NCBI GenBank assembly: GCA_964200185.2
Contig: CAXNAD020000200.1
Location: forward strand, 1-24,725
Origin: Choristocarpus tenellus KU-1152
Lineage: Eukaryota > Phaeophyceae
Length of the DNA: 24,725 nucleotides
Reading direction: 5' to 3'
The position numbers were made by a program, and so were the translations under genes. The notes beneath the pieces are model-generated. The model was not told where the DNA came from. It worked only from the letters and a program-made list of their open reading frames with translations, and did no database searches. Shown piece after piece: positions 1-9,127 of the stretch. The stretch's first letter is position 1, and each line of letters opens with the position of its first letter.

Positions 1-38
1 AAACGGACGCCGACACCCCCCCCCCATATACTTTGACC
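1..38 (+). repeat. Left copy of inverted C-rich terminal repeat
   Basis: The first 38 bases (starting AAACGGACGCCGACAC, then a run of ten C, then ATACTTTGACC) match the reverse complement of 24654-24692. Differences are a C/T change at base 8 and two or three bases just after the C-run. Similarity stops abruptly after the GACC. It could be the terminal inverted repeat of an element, or a dispersed repeat at which a sequence assembly stopped on both sides. No target-site duplication can be checked because the left copy is at the edge of the window. Confidence 0.8.
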
Positions 39-158
39 AATTGGGAGGCTTGGAAGCTGGATCGACTCACCGTGGTCAATCAATAAGATGCATGCTACAT
101 TAATACACGGTTCAGTTCACAGACTTCCCCATCAATTGGGCTATGTCATTAGAGCCGA

Positions 159-1246
159 CTATAGGTAGTTTTTAACCGACGACGACTTGTCCAAAGGATT
201 CTTTGCCACATTGTGAGCAGCAGTTAGTGTGCTTGAGTCGACAACGATTATAGCTGCACGACTTATAAATATTGGATGGTCTAAGTATGTCCCATCCATC
301 CGCCAGGACTCAACCTGACGTGTAATGCTAAGTTCATCCACAAATCGCGCTTAAGAGTATGTAATACAAATGGCTCATGTGGAGAAGTCAAGGCCACCGT
401 GTAATACCAGACCATAGGGGGGTTGAGAGTGAGAAGTTCACATCCCTACCAGCTGCAGATATCGCAACCTCTGTGGCTTCTCTCTTCCTTTCCTCCTCAT
501 TTCGCTTGGACTGCTCCGTACGCTCAACACCAGCATCCTGGAAATCGAGCTCTTCTTTTTATGGGCGGAGAAAGACGCGGTGGAAGCAAAATAAGGATCA
601 CTGCTGTGAAGTCTAAAATCACAATACACACTACGCATGCACCATGATCAAGCCACAGCATATGCCTGTGAGCTGCGACAAACACAACAGGGGCAGTTCT
701 TACCATCAGAGAGCCTCTCCTGGAGCTCGTCGATATTGATATCCTGCAGGCCGGCTGGTAGTGCTCTGGAATGTTTGATGATAATCTCTCGCTCCTGACC
801 TGGGCCACGTCAAAGTAACTCACAAGGGCAGGGTCAAGCAGGCAGTGCTCCAATCAAAACAAAGGGGTATTTGTGTATAGTTCTTCCTCGTACTGTATCA
901 ATCCCTGTTGGAGTGTTTTGAGCTCATGTCAAGCACATGCGCTGAAATTCTATTGTAAATCTCAATTTCCATGCATATATCAATTTATGTTGTCAAGTCT
1001 TGGCAAGACCTGTGAGCCTAGTTCTCCCAATATTGGTCGTGCCAGGTGCTGCCCCAAAGGAGCGCAACGGAATGCAGCTTCCCCCAAACATTGCTTAAGG
1101 TTTTCCTTATCACTGATAGGTAGCAGCACTCTCGTCTGCAGTAGGTGACCTTGCGCATAACTGCCTGTCAGAATCAATGCTCTCTCTGACCACTTGTTCC
1201 AATGACGGTTTCCTGTACCCCATTTGCTGCCCGCACGAGAATCCAC
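159..1246 (-). CDS. Unknown multi-exon gene, 3' part (charged coiled-coil-like protein)
   Basis: I do not recognise this protein. Four minus-strand exons join in frame: 1246-1130, 799-704, 551-450 and 349-159 (stop TAG at 161-159). Every acceptor is AG and every donor is GT (GTGCTG, GTAAGA, GTAGGG), and all three introns are phase 1, which is unlikely by chance. The joined product has 167 residues from this point. It contains a polar N-part (QQMGYRKPSLEQVVRES), the segment KHSRALPAGLQDINIDELQ, then a strongly charged helix rich in Glu, Arg and Lys (ERTEQSKRNEEERKREATE) that could be a short coiled coil, and a Ser-rich tail. The 1246 acceptor implies further exons upstream, which I could not place, so the start is missing. 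Exon 349-159 could instead splice at the GTTGAG near 312. Exon 1246-1130 is the weakest because another frame is also open there. Function not inferable. Confidence 0.5.
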
Positions 1247-1929
1247 CTACGCGCGCATGACGAACATTTTGTGTAATACCAGTTCTGACATTCAAGCCTT
1301 GAACACTTCACAATGATGGTGGTGACGACAATACAGCCAAGTCGTGACATGTATACTTTCTCGAGAGGGATATGTTGGGTCTAATTTATCTTTTGAATGC
1401 TTTCAAGAGCTACAACATACTTTCTCCACAATAATTAAGAACAGGAGAACGGGACCATACATAGTATATGTTAGGTCTTCATTCTTTAGATATACACATT
1501 TGAGTCAGGCCTGAGGGGTCAAAGGGTCCCAGGTCTCAGACCTGGGGTCGAAAGTCCAGAGGTAGTCTAAAGAAGGGAGGTAATACACAGAATACCACAA
1601 ATAATTAAAAATAACAGTAACATATTATAGAACTTTGAATGTGGCCTTGTTTGGGGAAAAGTTGACCCAGAAAAGTCAAGATAATGAGCCTTGTGCAGTG
1701 TCCACACTATACAACCTATATAGCAGAAATTCAGGCATTTCAGCTTTGAGCACTCAAATCTTAGACTCAAGTGAGACACCTGAGGTCCTGTCATAAGGCA
1801 CCTGGCTGAATTTGCGACAACAACTCCAAACTTTCTGAATCCTCCCACTGACCTCAGTAGTAATAGCAGCATCGTTACTGATGCTTCCCCTAAGTAAGGT
1901 AAACAAACTTGCTGATCAGTCTGCTTGTT
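1247..1929. other. No confident gene; contains a perfect palindrome
   Basis: This stretch should hold the upstream exons and introns of the minus-strand gene at 159-1246, but I could not place one. Open frames here are short and have no recognisable domain. It contains a 19-base palindrome at 1528-1546, listed separately. Confidence 0.4.
1528..1546. repeat. 19-base perfect palindrome
   Basis: CCCAGGTCT, one central C, then AGACCTGGG: 9-bp perfect arms with a 1-base centre. It could be a dimeric protein-binding site or a relic of a mobile element. It is too tight a loop for a stable RNA hairpin, and no tRNA-like fold was found around it. Confidence 0.6.
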
Positions 1930-3070
1930 GGTCTGGTCCTACGCCTGGGTCTGCATGGTTTCGGCATCCTGCGATTAGGAGGTCCAAGATACACAGACTC
2001 CACCTTTTATTCTAATGCAGTCAGACCGAATGAACTGGTCACCTTCACAACCACTATCATCATCCTGGTCAGACCTTCTTGGGTCTTGGAGACAATACCT
2101 GGGTCATCAGCATAAAGAGGATACCTCACAAAAGCTGCTCAAGTGTTGTTGTACACCCTGGTGCTCCTCCTCCTCTGATCTGTTTTTTTGGAGGTCTCTT
2201 CGTGACAGCAAGGTCCTTGAAGATAGCCGGGTTATAGTTGAACCTCTTAAATGCCGAACCTAGCACTGCACTGAAGAAAATGCTAAAGGGATCAGAGCAA
2301 GAACATACCCCTCCCAAAGACCCTGTCCAACCTCAAACCAGCCTGTGAACTCACTATCATCCATGCAAGCACATGTCCTCATATTATCATGGATTGACGG
2401 ATGACAGGGATCATCTTTGGAGGTATGCTAAATTTGGACAGCATAACCCACAGCTAATTGCCATCAACAGAGTAACGTTCTTTCTGTGGATAGTCAAGAC
2501 ATATAAAGAGGGGTAAATGCTTTTCCCGGCCAAACTCTTGGTTGCCACGTAAAGTGTACATCATATCCATTGTGAATATTTGGGGTCCGAAACCACACTG
2601 CTCCTCATGAAGGATGTTCTACAATTTCCAGGTAATTCCCCAACCATTGTACAACAACTTCATGGAGGACTCTGCCAGCACGTGCTACCAATGAGATGCC
2701 TTTGTAATTGCTACGTCTTAAGTGATCTTTCTTCTTGTAGAGCATGGTAATGACTGCATCTTTCCAGACCTGTCCATAACCTTTTGGTTCCACACAGTCA
2801 ACACGGTCTTATGGAACCCCAGAGGATTCCAAGTCCTCCTGTAGGCCAAGCTTTAGAGCTCAACTGGAACATTATCGGGCCCCATGAGCTCCCCATTTCC
2901 CGTTGCCTGGGGTACTTCAGCCACTTCCATCATTATTGGTGAAGTAGCAAGGACTATGGGTGCGGGTCATTGATCGAGGGCTTCAACACTATGAAGGTTG
3001 AGATCAATCAACTTGGTATTAGGAACATTTTGAAGCATCTCCTCCGCAGTTCCATGGTGGATTCTTGCTC
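1930..3070 (-). mobile_element. Degenerate LINE-type (non-LTR) reverse transcriptase, fragment A
   Basis: Conceptual reading of the minus strand across several frameshifts and stops gives the usual order of a non-LTR reverse transcriptase. MGPDNVPVEL lies near 2870. KDAVITMLYKKKDHLRRSNY followed by KGISLVARAGRVLHEVV lies near 2750-2650. A HEEQCGFGP block (family form PEEQCGFRP) is near 2600, then a SVDGN block, a FSIFFSAVL block near 2290, and the catalytic YADD at 2114-2103 followed by PGIVSK. At least three frame changes and several stops show it is dead. The endonuclease part and the 3' end are absent. It runs antisense to the large plus-strand gene and has no link to it. Boundaries are approximate. 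Confidence 0.85.
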
Positions 3071-4139
3071 CCTGAGTAGCCTTTCCACAATCATCATGGA
3101 TGTGCTAAGAGGCCACTCTCTCTGGATCTCTTAACGTTGAAGCCTTTCGCTTACAAACACTGAACATAGGAATGTTTACTTACTATTAATCCTTGAGGTA
3201 CTCCTAACAAGTCTACGCGACTTAAATATATGCAGTGATTCTTGAATTTGAGTACATTTATACACTGTCACACCACATATTAAATAATCTGGACTTATTT
3301 TTAATGAAGAATACCCTACCCACAATGATTTTGGGAAAACATACTATTATTTTTCAAATAACATCTCTGCCAAGGTTGCATTCTCGTTTTTCTAATTCTC
3401 TGTATAAGGTTTTAAAATCCCCATATTGAGATTTTGTATATAAGATCTATTCTCATCATCACATGTTCCCCCTTCGCTACATAGATATCCAGAAATCGGA
3501 AACACACCAATCTTGTCTTCTCCTACAAAGATGCTCTCATGAAGAGTGGGTGTGAGAGTATGTACTCTTGAGTATCTTAACATATGAAGGGCTTAATGCA
3601 TCTATGATGGCGGTAATGAATGGAACACAAAAACACCTGGGTGTGATTCACATCTAAATAAAAAATAACCTTGAGTTTCATCAGTTCCATACAACCCGAA
3701 AAAACACCACACATGTCACAAAAAGAAAGGGGAAGAGGGATGCAAGGGTAATCAACCCAGGGAAAGAAATGCATTGGGAAAGGAGCATTCAGCAGAAAAC
3801 AGTGGTGGGGGTGGTTGCTTTGGTTGCCTTATCTGCTCCTTTAGCATGGCACAAATCTTCCCTGGATTGACACTCTCCAATGAAGCCTGTTGTGCTACTA
3901 ACCACACATTCATACCACCTGTCTGTGTAGGTAGGTTTGTCCTCGTGCTCCTGCCCTCATCTATGATCCTAAACTTCTCTTCATAACGTCATTTTGACTA
4001 CTCCTATGATTATCATAATAAACTACAACTATGTTCTTGTACTCAACTGCAAGCTTGAAAATCAACCATGCATGTGTCTCACCTCCTTCCACTAGTTAAT
4101 TGATTGCCGATCTAAAGAAGAGGACCATGCCATCTCTCA
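3071..4139. other. Intergenic, no gene recognised
   Basis: Only short open frames with no domain signal. The stretch lies between two minus-strand LINE fragments and is probably more decayed mobile-element sequence or the insertion site of one. Confidence 0.4.
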
Positions 4140-4830
4140 CTGGTTAAAAGTGATTGCCAGGCTGACTAGTTGCACACCTACAACCAACAACACACATCTC
4201 TTGCCGGTGTCATAGTAGTAACGATTTCCAAGCGTCTTCTTGCAGGTACATCCACCTGTTCTTCTCCTGTCAACCTCCCCTCTGTTTTCCATCTGCAAGC
4301 TCCCCAAAGGTGCAACTGATCTTGCAAATAGGAGTCTACACAATCACACAGTTGTCTCGATACTGTCATATCTAGTCTTCACAATAGGGCATTTTTGAAG
4401 GACAGTGTGTGCCCCTGTTTGTGAAATCTGATGCAGTGCAGGAGGAAGTCGGGGTGAAGGGAGCGATCGTTTCACAATAGTGGAGACCTCGCAAGAGTAT
4501 ACATGTTTCACAACCATATAACATAATGTTAAGTACTTCGGGCTTGACATTATTCAGATTCCACCTCATGTGATACACCCAAATCCTGTCATAGAGCACT
4601 TTGACTGCATTTGTGGAAACAACCCCAGGTTTTGGTGCCTTTTTTTTCAGATCTCGTTGGTGATAACAGTTTCATCACTCAAGGTGTGTCTGAGGAAAAC
4701 AATATGATATGTCTGCTTGTAGTGTTGGCTCAACACCTGGATCCGCATGGTGTCTATGGCCTAATTGAGAGCCCGAGGTGCATAGTCTCTGTGTTGAGCT
4801 CCAACACAGTCATGGATTAACCTTCTCAGG
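4140..4830 (-). mobile_element. LINE-type reverse transcriptase 3' segment, fragment B
   Basis: The minus strand encodes, with frameshifts, the part of a non-LTR element that follows the polymerase core. A TETMHL block is near 4790, then LYDRIWV near 4590, then EVLNIMLYGCETC near 4535 (family motif LLYGCETW), and RYDSIETTV near 4350 followed by RLLFARSVAPLG (family form RRRxLFAG). The start of fragment B overlaps the end of fragment A in family coordinates (KVESVYL in A corresponds to NTETMHL in B). Yet B lies on the wrong side for A's 3' end, so the two are from different copies or were rearranged. It is non-functional. Confidence 0.75.
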
Positions 4831-6322
4831 TCATATAGTTGCTGGTGTAATCTCTTTTTCCTATATTCGTTTTTTTCCCCCTTTTTTTGTTGGAATTTAT
4901 TTTTGTACTTTTGCTGCTCATTCTACAATTTTTTCAATTTCTTTGTTACATGCCTATTTTGTACCGTTTTATTACTGGAAGTTTTTTTTTGTGCTATTGT
5001 ATTTCTGTTGTCTTTGACCGTGGGTCAGAGCATGTTGTATGGTGAACATAAGCCAGTGGAGCTGAACATGGGGTGTGGGTAGGCATTGAAGTGCTCCCCA
5101 TCTCTGAAATAGATGCTCTAAAGTGTACAACAGTGTACTACAAGGTTGTTGGTCCCTACCCTACGATAGTCTGACATACACACACACACATATGCCATGT
5201 ATATAAATGCTTGTGCTTTATTTCATGGATAAATTACTTTAGTGGGTACAGTAGCATGGGGGGGCGGAGCACTACTTTGTTGTATGCCCTAATATAAAAA
5301 CAAACTAGCAGGAGGGTAGCCTAGAAATGCTCTTTAAAATAACTTTTTATGGGGTAACAAAAGAAAGGTATAAACAAATTCCCAGCACTTCCACACCACT
5401 ATCTCTTCAATCCTTAAGTACTCTAACCTGAGTTGGATCATCACAAACATACATACTCTGTTGCCATCAAAGCAATTCATATGAAGTGCAATGGTGCAAG
5501 AAAATAACCGGTGTGTGCCTGGTGCTATTTTATGTTGGGGGCTACAGAAATTAAATATTCGCTGGTACACAGAAGCATGCAAATATTTACTGCATAACAG
5601 TAATACTTTGATCACTCTACACTAAAAACAGTGAATACGCCCAGTTGGGGTATCTAGATGGGGGTGCAATGCATGCCCCCTTATCAATGCTTGTGTCAAC
5701 ACTGACAGAATCCGTTCCAAGCATGTCTTCACTAATCCCTTCCTTGTAAGTTTCTCTGCAATCCCAACTAGCACTATATACAAAACTATCGTTTTATAGT
5801 CAAACTCAAATTTGTCAAAGTTTAAAGTCTCTCCAAGCTAGAAATTTGCTGCAATGTCATGAGTCATCCAAGTTTGAGTCATTTCAGCTTCATCTATATA
5901 CACATATGCATCACAGAATCTTTGTTCAGTGCATACTCCCACAACAAACACTGTGATTCAGGGAACTCCCAACAAGCTAGCCCACCAAGTACACACTAGC
6001 AATTAATATCAATAACTACCATGCATGGTGTAGTGGAGGACTAGTTGTATCATCTGTTTGTGTTGCTCTCCAATGACATGATCAAAGTGAGTCCCTGTCA
6101 TTGTCCCAGCACATTATTGAGCCATGTTCAAAAAAAAATCAGAACTCTGCCTATGGCAATGACAATGGCCAAAAGAGAGCTATGGTGGAAGAAATATTGG
6201 TATAAATAAGTTGCCCTTGAATCAACGACACACAAAGCCTTACTCAATGTGCTCTGGATACCGTACAATATCAGGATTTTAGGTTAAGAAAAATTTGAAT
6301 GTGCACCTCATTTTTACACACG
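4831..6322. other. Intergenic, AT-rich, no gene recognised
   Basis: Holds T-rich runs (4850-5010), an (AC)n microsatellite at 5178-5190 and no open frame with a recognisable domain. The last part, just below 6323, is the 3' flank of the minus-strand acetyltransferase gene. A TGTAA lies at 6318-6314 on that strand, close behind the stop codon, but it may be too near to be its polyadenylation signal. Confidence 0.5.
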
Positions 6323-8100
6323 TCAAGTTTCCACTACCATTCCACCAGAAGGCTCATCATGCCAGAACTCATAAAATATCACAAAACGATTGGGCTGATC
6401 CAATGCCTTGTAAAGTCCAAAATGTCTTGCCAGAAAGGACCTCAGCATTTTGGACGGCCGGTCGAAAGCGAGTTCAGTTGGCTTGACCTGTTCATTCTGT
6501 GGAGGGTGAAAGGCACAATATTATGGACGCACAAACACGGGATATGGGATCCCAAATTGTGCTGGTGATGAATTAGATCGAGAGGTAACACCTCCACCAA
6601 AGAAAATTTAATGCCAGTAGGTGAAGCTCCAATATAATATTTCCTCGAACACTTGGTTTTTTGTGAATGCCAAAACAAGAAGATAATTTGCATGAAGAGA
6701 CTGCAAAACTACTACTAGCAAGAAAGGATCATTGCGCAACACAACACACCTCAAGGACATGTTTGAAGATCTTCAGCCCTATTCCCTCTCGCTGGACGCT
6801 CTCTTGGACATAGAAGTCTAGCACACATAGGGGATCACTCTCAGTCAGCTTATTGCCGTGTACCTAAAATTAAAAAAGTGATGAATATATTGGGACATAT
6901 ATATATATATATATATTATAATTGACCTGTTATAAAGCTCTGGAGGTGTCTTGTCAATGTTGTGGTCGACCTTATGTTTCCGAAAACAAGGGGACGGTGA
7001 ATCGGTCTGTGGTTTTGGGTGTTAAATACAACTCTTCATTCGCTGATACACAATTGAATTAATGGTAGTTGGCATCAAGACTGGGGGCAATGCATCCAAC
7101 CAGGTGCTCACTCCGTAGAGGAAGAGGTGTTTTCGTCCCAACTTCAAGAAGCCCAGGATACGCTTGCCGGCCAATTCACACATGATATACACCCTGTGAC
7201 TATAATTCTGCTTTAACTTTTCCATGGAGGTTATAGCCGAGTGTAGTCCTTGCGCCTGCGCGAATTCACGGCGGGTTCATGGAACATGGGATGAGAGGAA
7301 GGTCTAGGAGTTGGTCGATGTAGATATCAAGATACCATAAATATATAGAGGTCCATATACTTAGAGTATATATACCTGCTGCTTTTCAATAGAGTCCAGC
7401 ATCAACCGTATGTTTCATGTCCTTTTCCACCGTGTGTTGCAGAGTCAAGCTCAGACCTGAATAGACCCTCCCCACGACTCGCCGTACAACGAACAGAAAA
7501 GCCAGACAAGGAAGTATTCACAACCTGGGAACTTCAGCCGTACATTTGATGCCATTTGCATTGCCCTGTTTAAGTCGATAGTTGAACCGAAGATCTACAC
7601 ACACCTGACTGGAGAACTTCCCCATCTCGTCCAAAGCTTGCCCCACTAGCTTTGCATCGCTCTCCTTCAAGTTCGCTGGATATTGAGAATATTCAATGCA
7701 ATCGATGTTAGTCCCGTATTATCTGTTGTTGGACGCTAAACGATCATGTCCTACCCACCTATTCTTGCAGCATCCCACACAGACAAACTCGGCGTTAGAA
7801 TGACTGCTGCCGGGGTATTCATGGTTGAGCTTCGCTGTGTGCAACTCAACATCCACTGTTCGATTAATAGATAAGTGGATTTGTTTACATGTTCGATTTA
7901 CATGAGTGTAAACGGACAAACGAACAGTTTCAGGAAATAACAAAAATATTATCCATGGGGGGGATGAAAGAAAGCCTCCCGGAGATTTCCAACTTTTCCA
8001 TGTTTTTCGCTTATTGAGAGGGGACAGAGAAGAAATGCGTTAAGTGACATCTTCAGTGTTCGCTCGTCCCATTAGTCTTACAAACGTCATCCGACAAATA
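6323..8100 (-). CDS. ATAT: Alpha-tubulin N-acetyltransferase (Mec-17/ATAT family)
   Basis: Transfers acetyl from acetyl-CoA to the luminal lysine (Lys40) of alpha-tubulin, marking stable and ciliary microtubules (family knowledge). Exons: 8100-8092 (tentative, MTF), 8009-7889, 7675-7605, 7255-7112, 6863-6750, 6487-6323 with stop TGA at 6325-6323; about 207 residues. Family blocks seen in order: LFPETV; ALDEMGKFSSQAQGL across the 7605/7255 junction; ILGFLKLGRKHLFLYG; SDPLCVLDFYVQESVQREGI, with the catalytic Asp of LDFY and the acetyl-CoA loop R-E-G-I-G; ELAFDRPSKM; RHFGLYKAL; QPNRFVIFYEFW. These cover the whole Mec-17 domain with no break. It is short for the family because there is almost no C-terminal tail. 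All junctions keep frame. The four 3' exons are secure. The two 5' exons rest on splice phases, and an in-frame TAG lies upstream of the proposed ATG. It is divergent from the SET gene. Confidence 0.9.
6897..6916. repeat. (AT)10 microsatellite
   Basis: A simple AT dinucleotide tract inside the acetyltransferase intron between exons 7255-7112 and 6863-6750. No function inferred. Confidence 0.9.
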
Positions 8101-8828
8101 CTAAACTAACCGTTCCACTATTTTTGTGCGAGTGAGTGACTCCGCAAGTTGAAGGCACCTACTTCCTGGTTCTCCTTTTCTAACTTCTAGACAATTGTGA
8201 GTTTTTACACCCTCCATAGTGGCCGTGTGTGCGTTTTCAGGGAAATCAACACTTCTTTATGCCGCTAGGTGATAAAAATGAAGTCATAGCGAATAATGGC
8301 TATCCGAACTCATTCAGGTGTTTTCATCCTTGATTTGTGGTGCTTTCTTGCTACGGCTTGTCTTAAGTAGCGTGGTACCCGCCGTCGCATCGTCTACAGT
8401 TGTGTACGACAGTGTCACAATGTGTTCAGAGGAAATCCATCTGCCAAATCAATGCCCGCTCGACGACCTTACCCCAATACATTTGACCGTGACTGTCGCA
8501 GTCGACTTCCTATACGTAAGCGATTAAGGCAAAATGGTTCCTAACATTTTTGTATGCGAATGTTCCCTCTGCGGCTTGCTCTCGTCATAGGGGCGAGGGA
8601 GGGACAACACGCCGAGGAGGCTTCGGGTCACGAACTCCGTTTTCTTCACACATAGCAGTGAGAACCAGTTACTACGACGGTCCGCATCATCGTTTCCATT
8701 CGATGCCACCACCAGCCAACATCTCATTTCCAGTTTGCTTGACCGAAGGAGCTCGTAACGGCAAGGTCAACAAATACAAGCATCTCCCCACTGTTGCAGG
8801 GCTGTCGAAGCGGTCGCCATACGCTTAA
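8101..8828. promoter_or_regulatory. Divergent, CpG-rich promoter and 5' UTR interval
   Basis: This is the interval between the proposed start of the minus-strand acetyltransferase (8100) and the start of the plus-strand SET gene (8829). By eye, CG dinucleotides are frequent from about 8340 to 8825, as they are in the nearby acetyltransferase exons, whereas introns and intergenic DNA elsewhere are CG-poor and rich in TG/CA. A strong splice acceptor (pyrimidine-rich tract, then TTGCAG ending at 8799) lies just before the SET-gene start codon, so a 5' UTR intron is likely and the true transcription start lies further upstream here. No TATA box was identified. Open frames at 8318-8527 and 8550-8828 have no domain and are treated as UTR or promoter sequence. 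Confidence 0.5.
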
Positions 8829-9127
8829 ATGGAATTCGAAGAGGCAGCAATGGATATCTCACGATCCAACAGCACTTCTCCCATGAGTGACTCTGGGGGT
8901 TGCCTTATCTGTGGGAAGAATGATGAACATCAGTTCATACTACTTTGTGATGGGTGTGATGGGGAATTCCACACCCATTGTCTCACACCTCCCTTAGATC
9001 ACATCCCAGAAGGCGATTGGTTTTGTCAAGCCTGCATGGATGCTAGGACCCACAAACAAACCAGGTTAAAGAAATCTGACCCTACTAGAGCTGTGACAGC
9101 AATGCTGCCTACTGCCTCAACATCAAA
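8829..9127 (+). other. Exon 1 of SET gene: PHD finger 1 (8901-9035)
   Basis: A complete C4-H-C3 PHD zinc finger. The ligands are C-x2-C (CLIC), C-x2-C (CDGC), H-x2-C (HTHC) and C-x2-C (WFCQAC), with the usual spacing and the conserved GDWFC before the last pair. LLCDGCDGEFHTHC is close to the canonical form found in histone-tail readers. The short Ser-rich N-terminus ahead of it has no organelle signal. The exon ends at AAA before a GTGAGG donor (phase 2). The ORF appears to stop at the following TGA only if the intron is read through. Confidence 0.93.

Noticed and set aside
5334-5615. A 93-codon minus-strand open frame
   Set aside because: No domain, no start context or splice partners, and AT-rich composition typical of chance open frames.
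8318-8828. Two plus-strand open frames upstream of the SET gene, the first with a hydrophobic N-terminus
   Set aside because: They have no recognisable domain, lie in the CpG-rich promoter region, and the second ends at the TAA directly before the SET-gene ATG. A strong acceptor at 8799 makes this UTR or intron sequence.
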